Assembly (NCBI GenBank): GCA_013360915.1
Contig: JABWAT010000001.1
Coordinates: forward strand, 193,259-257,258
Source: Bacteroidota bacterium
GTDB taxonomy: Bacteria > Bacteroidota > JABWAT01
Reading direction: 5' to 3'
Length of the DNA: 64,000 nucleotides
The notes beneath the pieces are model-generated. The model did no database searches, was not told where the DNA came from, and saw only the letters and a program-made list of their open reading frames with translations. Positions 47,680-56,757 of the stretch are shown piece after piece. Position numbers and translations under genes: made by a program. How positions within the stretch are numbered: position 1 is the stretch's first letter; each line of letters starts with the position of its first letter.

Positions 47680-48414
47680 ATGCCAAACCGAACAGCGGCC
47701 ACCAACAGCACCATTTCAGACCCGGAATTCGGCACGTTTACCCTCAGCAGGGGAACCGGCTTCAGGCGTCTGTCCCTGCGGGTCAATCCAACCGGTCTTT
47801 GGATCACCGCCCCCCGTCTGGTTTCCGATGCCCTGATTGCACAATTTATCGACTCTCACCGGTCCTGGATCAGGAAACAACTGGTGAAGGTCAGCCGGAT
47901 TGAGAAAGTCAACACATCCCTGACTCCGGGAAATCCGATTCAAACCCGTTTTCATACACTCAACATGGAAGCAGAGTTTACCGATGCTCCACGTTTATCA
48001 TTCAGACAGCATCAGGCTGTTCTGACCGTTCCTTTTTATATGAATCCAGATGAACCGGTGATTCGTCAGGCTGTCCGCGAGGCGCTTCTGGTCATCTGGC
48101 GGAAAGAAGCCCGGCACTGGTTGCCCGGACGAATTGCTCAGCTCGCCGGACTCCACCAGTTTCAATATGGAAAAGTTACTTTTCGGCACACCACAACCAG
48201 ATGGGGCAGCTGCACCGCCAGAAATGATCTCAACTTATCCATTCAGGTCATGCGGTTACCCGACCACCTAACCGATTACCTGATCCTTCACGAACTATGC
48301 CACACTCGCCAGAAAAACCACCAGACTCCTTTCTGGCAGTTGCTTGAATCGGTCTGTCCCGGTGCCAGAAAACTCGACAAGGAATTAAACACATACAGAC
48401 TGGATGCATTCTGA
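47680..48414 (+). CDS. YgjP-like (M48-type) zinc metallopeptidase-family protein
   Basis: A 244-residue protein of the YgjP/DUF45 family. The zinc motif HELCH is followed by TRQKNHQTPFWQLLESVCP, and upstream is TTRWGSCTARNDLNLS, both diagnostic. Function is poorly defined; homologues are usually cytoplasmic. The ATG at 47680 was chosen because a -7-like TATTTTCG (47640-47647) overlaps the alternative GTG at 47647, but neither start has a good ribosome-binding site. Its stop overlaps the next gene's ATG by one base. Confidence 0.85.
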   Translation: MPNRTAATNSTISDPEFGTFTLSRGTGFRRLSLRVNPTGLWITAPRLVSDALIAQFIDSHRSWIRKQLVKVSRIEKVNTSLTPGNPIQTRFHTLNMEAEFTDAPRLSFRQHQAVLTVPFYMNPDEPVIRQAVREALLVIWRKEARHWLPGRIAQLAGLHQFQYGKVTFRHTTTRWGSCTARNDLNLSIQVMRLPDHLTDYLILHELCHTRQKNHQTPFWQLLESVCPGARKLDKELNTYRLDAF

Positions 48415-48839
48415 TGAAACCCATCGTCTCACCCCTGACTCCCGGCATCATCCACCTGATCAGGTTAACTCATTTACCATCTGACGATCTTGGAGATCAT
48501 ATCCGGTTTTTTACAATTACTGAAAACAACCAGATCATCGGGGTTGCCGGCCTGGAACCTGCCGGATCTGATGCCCTGCTGCGTTCAGTGGCGGTCCACC
48601 CTGACTGGCAAAACCGTGGAATTGGCAAAGTGCTGACCGATGAAATGGTTGCTCAGGCCCGTCAATCCGGATACCAGTCTCTGTGGTTGCTGACCACCAC
48701 TGCCGAGCGTTTCTTTCTCAGGTATGGGTTCGAAAAAACGGACCGAATGAAGGCCCCGGAAGCAATCAGACAAACTTCGGAATTCAAGTCGGTTTGTCCC
48801 TCATCCGCTGCCTGTATGAAACTGGATCTGACACCATGA
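48414..48839 (+). CDS. GNAT acetyltransferase resembling ArsN2
   Basis: The 141-residue GNAT protein has the acetyl-CoA loop NRGIGK in VHPDWQNRGIGKVLTDE, and the ArsN2-like features GLEPAGSDALLRSVAV, LWLLTTTAERFFLRYGF and the C-terminal CPSSAACM. ArsN-type enzymes are linked to arsenic resistance in ars operons, but no ars gene is visible here, so the substrate is open. It is coupled on both sides: TGATG with the YgjP-like gene and ATGA with the RluD-type gene. Confidence 0.8.
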   Translation: MKPIVSPLTPGIIHLIRLTHLPSDDLGDHIRFFTITENNQIIGVAGLEPAGSDALLRSVAVHPDWQNRGIGKVLTDEMVAQARQSGYQSLWLLTTTAERFFLRYGFEKTDRMKAPEAIRQTSEFKSVCPSSAACMKLDLTP

Positions 48840-49852
48840 CCACCGGATTTCTCAGAACGGTTTCACCGGAAGGCAATGAGCAGTTTATTATAACCGTTCC
48901 GGCTGGAAAAAAGCCCGAGCGGTTGGATGTATTCCTGACGAGGACCATTGAGAATGCCACCCGGAACAAGGTTCAGACAGGAATTGATGAAGGAGCGGTT
49001 CTGGTAAATCAGAAACGGTCAAAATCCAGCTATCAGGTTGCCCCGGGCGATGTGGTAACCGTCACCCTTCCAAGACCTCCTGCACCCGAGGCTGAGCCCG
49101 AGGACATCCCCATCAATCTGGTTTATGAAGACGAGCAGTTGCTTGTCATTAACAAGCCGGCAGGAATGGTGGTTCATCCTGCCTTTTCCAACTGGACTGG
49201 GACTCTGGTCAACGCGCTTCTACATCATGTTCAGAACCTGAGTTCCTGGCATGAAGACCCGGTTCGTCCGGGTATTGTTCACCGGATTGACAAGGATACC
49301 AGTGGTCTGCTGGTCATTGCCAAAAATGAAGTGGCTCATGCCAGACTTGCCCGGGATTTTGCCCGTCATCAGATCGAACGCGAATATTGGGCTTTGGTGG
49401 TTGGAACGTTGAAAGAACCGTCGGGAACCATTGTAAAGTCCATCATCCGCGACCCCAGAAACCGGAAACGATTCACCACTCACCCGACCGATGGAAAGCA
49501 CGCGGTCACTCACTTTCAGGTCATGCGTTCCTTCGGACCGTTTTCTTTGATGAAACTTAATCTGGAAACCGGACGGACTCATCAGATCCGTGTTCATTTG
49601 TCATCCATAGGTGTTCCGATAATTGGTGACAGCACCTACGGAGGAACGGTAAACCACCCTCACCTGCAACTCGTTCAGGAAAAGGATCTTTTTAAAAAAT
49701 TACTTTCCGTGATGCCCCGGCAGGCACTTCATGCTAAAACTCTCGGATTTATGCATCCGGCATCGGGCGAATGGATCCGGTTTGATTCTGACCTGCCTGA
49801 TGACTTTATTCAATGCATTCAGTTGCTGGAGAAATTTGAAACCAATGGGTGA
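48836..49852 (+). CDS. rluD: RluD-family 23S rRNA pseudouridine synthase
   Basis: Isomerises uridines in 23S rRNA (RluD: 1911, 1915, 1917). The 338-residue protein has an S4 RNA-binding domain (ERLDVFLTRTIENATRNKVQ, residues about 28-80) and the catalytic domain with Asp152 in HRIDKDTSGLLVIAKN, plus ETGRTHQIRVHLSSIG. RluC-like specificity cannot be excluded. The ATG at 48836 was chosen because it overlaps the previous stop by four bases; a frame extending back to 48683 reads through the acetyltransferase gene. Confidence 0.9.
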   Translation: MTTGFLRTVSPEGNEQFIITVPAGKKPERLDVFLTRTIENATRNKVQTGIDEGAVLVNQKRSKSSYQVAPGDVVTVTLPRPPAPEAEPEDIPINLVYEDEQLLVINKPAGMVVHPAFSNWTGTLVNALLHHVQNLSSWHEDPVRPGIVHRIDKDTSGLLVIAKNEVAHARLARDFARHQIEREYWALVVGTLKEPSGTIVKSIIRDPRNRKRFTTHPTDGKHAVTHFQVMRSFGPFSLMKLNLETGRTHQIRVHLSSIGVPIIGDSTYGGTVNHPHLQLVQEKDLFKKLLSVMPRQALHAKTLGFMHPASGEWIRFDSDLPDDFIQCIQLLEKFETNG

Positions 49853-50888
49853 GTCCCCAAACCCGCCTTCCAATCAGCCTGCCGACCTTTTCTCATCGGC
49901 TGCCTTTCCCACAAAACCAGTTCGGTACACCCAATCGATCTGGATTCATTTGCTGCTGATTCTGGCTACCTTTCTGACCACAGCGCTTTCGGGTGTCATC
50001 TGGCTGAATCTGTGGCGGCCCAATGAAAGTTTTAATCTGTGGCTCATTTTCATGGGATTCCCCTACGCCGTTGCAGTAATGGTGATTCTGGGTTGTCATG
50101 AATTTGGTCACTATTTCGCGGCTTTGTATCACCGGATTTCAGTTTCACTTCCATACTTTATTCCTTTCCCACCGATCCCCTTTGAAATGAGTTTCGGAAC
50201 CATGGGGGCGGTAATCCGCATCAAATCACCCATCAGAAACCGGATTCAATTGATGGATATCGGCGCCTATGGGCCCATCGCAGGCTTTGGCGTTGCCCTT
50301 TTAATTCTGATTATTGCGGCGGCTACCATTCCCCCCATTGATTACCTCCATACCATACATCCCAATTACCGGTTTCTTTCAGAGATTCCTGGTCCGGAAA
50401 GTGCCAGAGGAAGTGGTGATGTGCTTGTTTTCGGCGAAAACATCATCTTTTACCTGGTTCTGAAGTACATGTTGCCTTACCAGATTCCCATGAGCGAAAT
50501 GTACCACTATCCTCTTCTGCTGGCTGCTTATCTTGGATTGTTTATCACCGCCCTTAACCTGCTGCCTTTCGGTCAGCTGGATGGTGGTCACATCGTGTAT
50601 TCCCTGCTTGGGCCGGTCTGGCACAAAGTGATTTCCTGGATCACCGTGTCTTTTTGCCTTATTGCAGGGACAATCGGCCTTGTTTCAAAATTTCAGGATA
50701 TTGCAAACCCGGCACTTTTCTGGCCAGGCTGGCTGGTATGGGGCCTGGTAATGCTGTTTGTGATCAGACCCGGGCACCCTCCGCTGACCGAAGCAGTCCC
50801 GCTTGATACAAAGAGAAAAGTGATTGCATACCTCAGTGCTGTCATTTTTATACTGTGCTTCACTCCTGTTCCATTTGATCTGCGGTAA
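49845..50888 (+). CDS. Site-2 protease family (M50) membrane metallopeptidase
   Basis: An intramembrane zinc protease, 347 residues, with six or more membrane segments. HEFGH (residues 85-89) in ILGCHEFGHYFAALYH supplies the zinc histidines and catalytic Glu; LPFGQLDGGHIVYSLLG carries the third ligand. The conserved GTMGAVIRIKSPIRNR precedes the second zinc motif. Homologues release membrane-bound regulators or signal peptides; no substrate is visible. The ATG at 49845 overlaps the RluD-type stop by eight bases. Confidence 0.9.
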   Translation: MGESPNPPSNQPADLFSSAAFPTKPVRYTQSIWIHLLLILATFLTTALSGVIWLNLWRPNESFNLWLIFMGFPYAVAVMVILGCHEFGHYFAALYHRISVSLPYFIPFPPIPFEMSFGTMGAVIRIKSPIRNRIQLMDIGAYGPIAGFGVALLILIIAAATIPPIDYLHTIHPNYRFLSEIPGPESARGSGDVLVFGENIIFYLVLKYMLPYQIPMSEMYHYPLLLAAYLGLFITALNLLPFGQLDGGHIVYSLLGPVWHKVISWITVSFCLIAGTIGLVSKFQDIANPALFWPGWLVWGLVMLFVIRPGHPPLTEAVPLDTKRKVIAYLSAVIFILCFTPVPFDLR

Positions 50889-50910
50889 GGGGGGCCTATT
50901 TTTATCTTTT
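50879..50910 (+). promoter_or_regulatory. Candidate promoter of the envelope-protein operon at 50.9 kb
   Basis: TCTG (50879-50882), 20 bases, TATCTTTT (50903-50910), about 31 bases before the lipoprotein ATG. Confidence 0.35.
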
Positions 50911-50941
50911 TTATGACCGTTTCCCTTCGGATTTTTGCCTG

Positions 50942-51700
50942 ATGATCAAATTCAGCATCCCCCTCTTTTCTCTTTTTCTAATACTGAGCTCCTGTGCACC
51001 CTCTCCTGATGCTGAGATTTCACCTGCATCAGTCCCGACAGGATCCTTTTCACTGATCAGCATTCAGCCATCACCAGAATCCTTTTACCCTGATACTCTC
51101 ACGCGTCCGTCCCTGTCCTTCAGGATCAGGATGATGATCCGCACATCCGAAGAAAGAATAGTGAGAGCCACCCTGCACCTTGCCGATCCCTCAGGCTTTC
51201 ACAGCTCATTTTCCCGTGATTTTAAGGTCTGGCCCAATTCCCCTGACTATACAGAGTATTTCACCATTCCGGTTGACCGGGCAACTGTCATCAAGCCAGT
51301 CCTTTCCATGAGCCTTGGCGATACAGATGGTAAGGAACTGATCAGGTTGTCCCCTGCCGTCCGCACCCTCACCCCGGTTACCGGGCCGCCATCCATTGAT
51401 TCAATACGCTTTCAGCCAGCTTTTCAAACCATCCGCGGATCCACTTTTACCATGTCTGTCTGGGCCTCAGACCCGCGCGGACCCGATCATATTGATAAAA
51501 TCACCGTATATGGTACCCGACCCGATGGTACCAGTCAATCGCCTTTCATCCTGCCCAGAATCGGACCGGGATTTTATTCCCTTACCTCGCAGGTTCCTTT
51601 GACTGCTCAGACCGGCGTTTACGAATGGAAATTTATTGTTGTGAACCTGGCCGGAACGGCCGGTACACCTGTAACCCGTACCTATCAGGTGATTCCATGA
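50942..51700 (+). CDS. Hypothetical lipoprotein with Ig-like repeats
   Basis: The signal peptide ends in the lipobox ILSSC, so Cys18 should be lipidated. The mature 234 residues show beta-sandwich-type segments (about 35-135 and 150-250); the second ends GVYEWKFIVVNLAGTAGTPV, as in Ig-like or FN3-like domains. No enzyme motif was seen. It is first in an operon with a BNR-type T9SS cargo protein, a PorV-like barrel and another barrel; its stop overlaps the next ATG (ATGA). Confidence 0.7.
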   Translation: MIKFSIPLFSLFLILSSCAPSPDAEISPASVPTGSFSLISIQPSPESFYPDTLTRPSLSFRIRMMIRTSEERIVRATLHLADPSGFHSSFSRDFKVWPNSPDYTEYFTIPVDRATVIKPVLSMSLGDTDGKELIRLSPAVRTLTPVTGPPSIDSIRFQPAFQTIRGSTFTMSVWASDPRGPDHIDKITVYGTRPDGTSQSPFILPRIGPGFYSLTSQVPLTAQTGVYEWKFIVVNLAGTAGTPVTRTYQVIP

Positions 51701-53193
51701 ACCGAGCAGGCTTTATTGTTTTTCTCCTGGTTTTTCCGGTTTTGATCCAAGCACAGGATTTTCTGACCGGAATCGAAGGAAAACCCACACCGCCGGTCAA
51801 TGCTGTTTCCAACATGGCTGCTGCAGATACCGGCATTTATTTCGGTTCGGGTCGCGGTCTGAATTTTTTCCTGAACAAGTCCTTTTTCCCGGTCCGGACT
51901 GGTTTCGATGACCTGGATCAGAAAGGTGTCTACTCGGTGGCTGCCTCAGGCAACAGCCGTTTTTTTGCAACTGCCGAAATCAGAACCATTTCAGATAATA
52001 AAGTCACAACCGGACTTGCCTACGGCTTTTCTTCCGATCGTGGAACCACGTGGAAGCGGGTAGCGCTTCCTTTGGATGCGCCCGATGCAGATACGATTTT
52101 TTTCGGACAGGATACCATTGACGCACTACCGGTCGTGGTTCCCCAGCAATTTGTCACCTATGATGCGGCCTTATCAGGTGATACCATCTGGGTTGCAACC
52201 TGGGCAGGCGGCATCAGACAATCCTCAGATGGCGGTCTGACGTGGAAACGGGTTCTGGTTCCACCCGATAACCGTTCCTGGCTGAGTCCGGATTCCAGCT
52301 ACCCGTTTTTTTACAGTCCGGTACCGCGCGGTGGCCGGGGTGGCGATTACAATTTTCTTGGTTTTTCCGTTCACAAAACCCGGTCCGGTACCTTGTGGAC
52401 CGGATCTGCAGGAGGCATTAACCGCCGGTACCAGCCGGAGGGATTCCTCCACTTTGTTCATGGACCCGATCCATCCACCATTCCGGGCAACTGGGTAACC
52501 GGAATACGGTCACAGGTAACTGGTGGCACTGAACGGGTTTGGGCTATATGCTGGCGGGCCCTCAGCCAGACCGAAGACAACGGACTTGCCTTTACCACCG
52601 ATGGCGGCTTTACCTGGACCCGCACCCTGATGGGCGAAAAAATTTATGATCTGGCCTTTTCAGACAGCCTGGTGGTAGCTTCCGGAGAAAATGGTGTTTT
52701 CCTGTCAGTGGATGGTATGCAATGGCAACGCCGGACTCAATTTTCCGATCCTGACAAAAAGGAAATCATTCCCTATGCTGAATTCCTGAGTGTGGCCTTT
52801 GAACCTGTTCATCATCAGTGGATGATCGGAACCACACAGGGGTTGTTACTTCCTGAAAGTGAGGATTTGCTGGGAACACCGACTTGGTCCATCAGCCGCC
52901 GGAATGCTTCCGAAGAAAAATCGGCTGCGTTTGCCTACCCGAACCCTTTCAGTCCCGATGATGACCGTTTCTGCCGCATCCATTTTCCCGAAGCAACCGG
53001 TGCAGTGGTCGATATTTTTTCCACAGACCATCAGCGGGTAACCACTCTCCGCTCGGCATTTTCAGGACCGGTCAGGGAAATTTTATGGGATGGCAGGGAT
53101 TCCGGCAACCGGCGTGTGGCCAACGGAGTGTATCTTTTCAGGGTTTCCACCGATAATGATGAATTGTGGGGTAAACTATTAATTCTCGAGTGA
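51697..53193 (+). CDS. Secreted BNR/sialidase-like repeat protein with FlgD/T9SS-like C-terminal domain
   Basis: A 498-residue exported protein. After a signal peptide (MNRAGFIVFLLVFPVLIQAQ) come repeated BNR-like Asp-box motifs typical of sialidase or photosynthesis-factor propellers (SSDRGTTWKRVAL, SSDGGLTWKRVLV, TTDGGFTWTRTLM). The last 85 residues form a sorting-type domain of the FlgD/T9SS group (AYPNPFSPDDDRFCRIHFP, then LWDGRDSGNRRVANGVYLFR). No sialidase catalytic set was seen. The ATG at 51697 overlaps the previous stop; the next gene starts with a GTG overlapping this stop. Confidence 0.8.
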   Translation: MNRAGFIVFLLVFPVLIQAQDFLTGIEGKPTPPVNAVSNMAAADTGIYFGSGRGLNFFLNKSFFPVRTGFDDLDQKGVYSVAASGNSRFFATAEIRTISDNKVTTGLAYGFSSDRGTTWKRVALPLDAPDADTIFFGQDTIDALPVVVPQQFVTYDAALSGDTIWVATWAGGIRQSSDGGLTWKRVLVPPDNRSWLSPDSSYPFFYSPVPRGGRGGDYNFLGFSVHKTRSGTLWTGSAGGINRRYQPEGFLHFVHGPDPSTIPGNWVTGIRSQVTGGTERVWAICWRALSQTEDNGLAFTTDGGFTWTRTLMGEKIYDLAFSDSLVVASGENGVFLSVDGMQWQRRTQFSDPDKKEIIPYAEFLSVAFEPVHHQWMIGTTQGLLLPESEDLLGTPTWSISRRNASEEKSAAFAYPNPFSPDDDRFCRIHFPEATGAVVDIFSTDHQRVTTLRSAFSGPVREILWDGRDSGNRRVANGVYLFRVSTDNDELWGKLLILE

Positions 53194-54200
53194 TTCTTTT
53201 CCTGATTTTTCTCATTCCGGTCACCGCATCTGGTCAGTCCGGTTTGGCAGGCGCTCCCGGCTCCTGGTCAAGATTGGGGAATTCTGCCCGATCGGTGGCC
53301 GTGGGTAATGCAGTTATTGCGGATACCTCTTTTGAAACAGCCGGATTCCAGAGTCCGGCACTGCCTGCGCTTCGCAGAGACCGGTTTACCGAGGTTTCTT
53401 CTTTCTCTCCAGGTTTGGATCGGCAGATGCATGCGCTTTATCTGACTCATCCGGTCGGACCAGCCGGAGCCATCAGTTACGGCTTGATGTACTTCAGCCA
53501 CGGTGCCATTGATATACGAAACAACAATGGTGAAAAAACCGGATCGGTATCACCCTGGGAAGCAATTGGTCTGGTTAATTTCAGTCTGGGTCTTAAGCGA
53601 CTGCCGGTTACCATCGGGATCGGCGTGAAATACCGGATGTCGTGGCTTTTCGAGGATGTGGCCACTGCCAGCGGATTCGGTATTGATGCCGGGGCTGTCT
53701 GGAAAACACCCGTCAGGAACCTAACTGCAGCCTTTGTGATTCAGGATATGAATGCCCAGTACACGTGGGATACAAAAGACCTGTATGATGAAGATGGAAA
53801 CACCACCATAGACTACTTTCCTCTCAGATACCGCCTAGGCCTGAGTTATGTCATACAGGAAGGTCTGGTGATAAACGGTGAATGGGAACGATGGAGTTGG
53901 AAAAACGATGTCAGGGAATTTTCCGTTTCCAATGATCCATTCCCTGTTACCTCTGTGGCAACCCGAAAGGATCAGGAAGTTACCGGTTCCCTGTTCAGAT
54001 TGGGCACCCTCTGGACTCCAGTCAGACATCTGACTTTTATGACCGGTCTGGACCGGATTGCCTCAGGTGAAAGTCTCAGGTGGTCGGCCGGATTCCGGAT
54101 TGACTATCCATGGATCGGTCCTTACCTCGATTTCGCAGTGGTGGCCGATCAGCAGGCCCCTCAAACGCTTTTTGTTCTCAGTGCAGGATACCGTTTCTGA
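53190..54200 (+). CDS. PorV/PorQ-family outer-membrane barrel protein
   Basis: A 336-residue exported barrel. Signal-like MILFLIFLIPVTASGQ is followed by GAPGSWSRLGNSARSVAVGN, matching the PorV-type start (large side chain, small Ala/Gly loops), and later FSLGLKRLPVTIGIGVKYRM. PorV shuttles T9SS cargo to the PorU sortase in known systems, but several PorV-like paralogues exist per genome, so PorV itself is not claimed. It starts with GTG overlapping the stop of the BNR protein by four bases, suggesting the pair is co-expressed. It overlaps the next gene by one base (TGATG). Confidence 0.75.
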   Translation: MILFLIFLIPVTASGQSGLAGAPGSWSRLGNSARSVAVGNAVIADTSFETAGFQSPALPALRRDRFTEVSSFSPGLDRQMHALYLTHPVGPAGAISYGLMYFSHGAIDIRNNNGEKTGSVSPWEAIGLVNFSLGLKRLPVTIGIGVKYRMSWLFEDVATASGFGIDAGAVWKTPVRNLTAAFVIQDMNAQYTWDTKDLYDEDGNTTIDYFPLRYRLGLSYVIQEGLVINGEWERWSWKNDVREFSVSNDPFPVTSVATRKDQEVTGSLFRLGTLWTPVRHLTFMTGLDRIASGESLRWSAGFRIDYPWIGPYLDFAVVADQQAPQTLFVLSAGYRF

Positions 54201-55105
54201 TGATTTATCGATTTCTCACCCTTTTTTTACTGGTCGTCTGCTTTTCCCAACTGGTGTCAGCTCAGGCTGACCAGGAAGGTTTCCAGCATGTCCTTCTGGC
54301 CTCTTCTGCTGCCTACTCGGGAAGTGGTGAATCCAATTCAGGACTGTTAACAGGTTCAGAGACCGTTTTTTTACATGGATGGATGTCTGCCAACGCCAAA
54401 AAAAATGAGGATGTTCAGTTCAGTCATACCGGTCTGTTTGATGGGATTACCCAGACCACGCTGACCAGCCGGCTGCTTCTCTGGGAGCATCCGGTTCAGT
54501 TAGGTTGGCAGTATGTCACCGCCGGAGATATCGAGTACCGTGAGAAACCAGGTCCGGCTGCATCCACCTTCCAGGTATACTGGCTGACCGTGGCAGCCGG
54601 CTCCCAGATCAGGCTGAATGGCCATGATCTGGCGTTTACGCTGAAATATTCCTTTCAGAATTTGTTCTTTGATCGCTATGATGCCTGGCTGACTGACTGG
54701 ACGTGGTCTCATCAGGCAGCCAGAGATGTGGGTCTCATGCTGGTTTCACTTCAGAACATTGGCGTGGTCAGCAGTGGCCCTTCAGTCAAAGGACAGGCAC
54801 CGGTGAGACTTCGCACTGCCTGGCAATTTTATGACTGGGATCTGTCTGAGCAGATCCGGCTGCAAATCGTCAGTGAACTGAATTACGGTTTCATCACCAG
54901 ACTGATCACACCCACCGTCGGAATTGAATCGACACTATACAGTCAGGTCCGGTTCCGCATGGGAGTACGTCCCACCCACACCACCAACCCATTCAGTTCG
55001 GGCCTGAGTGTCTATCACAAGTCATTCAGGGTGGATTATGCTTTCAACTATCAGGAGTCAGGTTTTACCTCAACACATGGGATAACCGTTGGCTATCAGT
55101 TCTGA
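54200..55105 (+). CDS. Hypothetical outer-membrane barrel protein
   Basis: A 301-residue exported protein with signal MIYRFLTLFLLVVCFSQLVSAQ. The rest alternates hydrophobic and polar residues with aromatic caps like a beta barrel, ending in GFTSTHGITVGYQF with terminal Phe, a usual outer-membrane insertion signal. It resembles PorV/PorQ proteins only loosely. The ATG at 54200 overlaps the preceding stop (TGATG). It overlaps the glycosyltransferase by 17 bases. Confidence 0.65.
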   Translation: MIYRFLTLFLLVVCFSQLVSAQADQEGFQHVLLASSAAYSGSGESNSGLLTGSETVFLHGWMSANAKKNEDVQFSHTGLFDGITQTTLTSRLLLWEHPVQLGWQYVTAGDIEYREKPGPAASTFQVYWLTVAAGSQIRLNGHDLAFTLKYSFQNLFFDRYDAWLTDWTWSHQAARDVGLMLVSLQNIGVVSSGPSVKGQAPVRLRTAWQFYDWDLSEQIRLQIVSELNYGFITRLITPTVGIESTLYSQVRFRMGVRPTHTTNPFSSGLSVYHKSFRVDYAFNYQESGFTSTHGITVGYQF

Positions 55106-56171
55106 TTCCCACGTTTTAGTTTTGTTTTGTGGCGACCCGGCCTACGATTCACGTACCACCAAATACATCAGGGCATTTGGCCAGATTCAGGTTGCCATCC
55201 GTAATGGCATTTCCTGGTCGGTACACTCACACGGCCGGTTCCTCTCAAATTGGATTCATTGGTCCGTACAGACCCTCAGACAGGTAAAAGATCAGCCTCC
55301 GGCCGTTCTGGTCGTCATGGATATCTTCTCCGTTCCGGTTGCCCTTCTTTCTGGTCTTCCCTTCTTTTTTGACTGCCGCGAGATCAATGCCGGCGTTCAT
55401 GCTTTCAGGCGGTCCCCATTTAAAAGATGGTTCTGGGGATTGATGGAAAAACTGGCATTCAGGAAATCCATTGGAATCACGACGGTCAATCATGCTCTGG
55501 CCGATCATTTTTGTCGCATTTATAGCCGTGACACTCATATTCTTCTGAATCTCCCATTGCACACAACAATCAGCGGTTTATCCGGCAGGCAGATGGCTGG
55601 TCTTCCCGATCAGGCCTGGGTGTGGGTTTATCAGGGTGCAATTTTGCCTGGACGTGGCATTGAAACGCTGATCGCCTGGATTCAGACACGACCCACCGAT
55701 GAGTGGCTCCTGTTAATCGGTCCGGCACCCGCTTCTCTGATTCAGCAGACTCCACAAAACAAAATCCGCTTCACTGGTCCCCTCCCGCAGGAACGCCTGC
55801 TGGAATACACCAGTCTTGGAAATGCAGGACTGATGCTGATTGATCCTTCAGCCACCAGCTACCGGTTGTCTCTGCCAAATAAGTTTTTTGAATATTTATT
55901 TGCCGGACTTCCTGTCATATCAAGCCGGTTGCCAGTCGTTGAAACGATCCTGAACCAATATCAATGCGGATTGATAGCCGAAACCGGGGCCGATCTGAAC
56001 CTGGCGGCTGATCAGTTGCGAAAAACGCCCGATACTTTCATCATGGGAACCCGGCGTGCCTGTCAGTCGTTCAGGCCGGAAGAAGCCGTTTCTGATCTGT
56101 CTGGCTGGATTACCAGACAACTGACACTTTCAGGACTTTCAGACATCTTACCAGAAAATAATCGCATTTAA
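55089..56171 (+). CDS. Glycosyltransferase, GT4-like (GT-B fold)
   Basis: A 360-residue cytoplasmic or membrane-associated glycosyltransferase. The C-terminal donor-binding half contains YQGAILPGRGIETLIAWI, FTGPLPQERLLEYTSLGNAG and LPNKFFEYLFAGLPVISSRL, a typical GT4 pattern. The acceptor is unknown; in this operon a role in decorating envelope or T9SS products is possible but unproven. The likely start is a TTG at 55089 overlapping the barrel-protein stop by 17 bases; the N terminus (SDSHVLVLFCGDPAYDSRTT) fits a first Rossmann strand. Confidence 0.82.
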   Translation: MAISSDSHVLVLFCGDPAYDSRTTKYIRAFGQIQVAIRNGISWSVHSHGRFLSNWIHWSVQTLRQVKDQPPAVLVVMDIFSVPVALLSGLPFFFDCREINAGVHAFRRSPFKRWFWGLMEKLAFRKSIGITTVNHALADHFCRIYSRDTHILLNLPLHTTISGLSGRQMAGLPDQAWVWVYQGAILPGRGIETLIAWIQTRPTDEWLLLIGPAPASLIQQTPQNKIRFTGPLPQERLLEYTSLGNAGLMLIDPSATSYRLSLPNKFFEYLFAGLPVISSRLPVVETILNQYQCGLIAETGADLNLAADQLRKTPDTFIMGTRRACQSFRPEEAVSDLSGWITRQLTLSGLSDILPENNRI

Positions 56172-56173
56172 CC

Positions 56174-56647
56174 ATGACATCATTATCACTTCTTCTTGCT
56201 TTTTTGTTATCATCCGCAGGCACGTCTGATACACTCAAATGGTATTCTTTTAATGAAGGACTGGCCATTGCAAAGGCAGAAAGAAAGCATGTTCTGGTTG
56301 ATTTTTACACGGACTGGTGCGGTTGGTGTAAAAAAATGGATAAGGAAACTTACACCAATCAATCGGTCACCGGCACACTGAACAAGCATTTTGTCATCAT
56401 CAAGGTGAATGCCGAGGACGAATCGGCCATGGCCACCTACAAGCAGTATACAGTCAGCTATCCTGAACTGACTGCCGGATTCGGTGTAACCGGATTCCCA
56501 TCTACCGTGTTTCTGAATCCGGAAGGTGAGTACCTGACCATGGTTCCCGGCTACATCGATGCAAAAACCATGAAGCCGATCCTCGATTATTTCCACACCT
56601 CTTCCTACAAGACCATGTCCTTTGCCGATTTTTCGGCAAAGAAATAA
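56174..56647 (+). CDS. Exported thioredoxin-like protein (DsbD C-terminal type)
   Basis: A 157-residue exported thioredoxin-fold protein. A short signal segment (MTSLSLLLAFLLSSAGTS) precedes the active site FYTDWCGWCKKMDKETY with Cys49 and Cys52, typical of the DsbD gamma domain and related periplasmic reductases. FPSTVFLNPEG matches the cis-Pro region. It lies two bases after the glycosyltransferase and ends the envelope operon before the grpE promoter. It may reduce disulfides in exported proteins. Confidence 0.85.
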   Translation: MTSLSLLLAFLLSSAGTSDTLKWYSFNEGLAIAKAERKHVLVDFYTDWCGWCKKMDKETYTNQSVTGTLNKHFVIIKVNAEDESAMATYKQYTVSYPELTAGFGVTGFPSTVFLNPEGEYLTMVPGYIDAKTMKPILDYFHTSSYKTMSFADFSAKK

Positions 56648-56664
56648 AGCAGCACATCTTCCCT

Positions 56665-56696
56665 TTTGGCATAATGGTTGCGGATTCTCATTTTTG
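56665..56696 (+). promoter_or_regulatory. Candidate grpE-dnaJ promoter
   Basis: TTTG (56665-56668), 20 bases, CATTTTTG (56689-56696), about 62 bases before grpE. The same region contains TCTCA-TTTT-TGAGA (56687-56700), a small inverted repeat; it does not match the CIRCE heat-shock operator. Confidence 0.45.
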
Positions 56697-56757
56697 AGAT
56701 ATTCACGGCCACTGACCGCCTTTCTGTCAGTAGTCTTTCACCCCAAACAGGACAATT

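Noticed and set aside
56687-56700. CIRCE operator before grpE
   Set aside because: The inverted repeat TCTCA-N4-TGAGA is too short and does not match the CIRCE arms TTAGCACTC/GAGTGCTAA.
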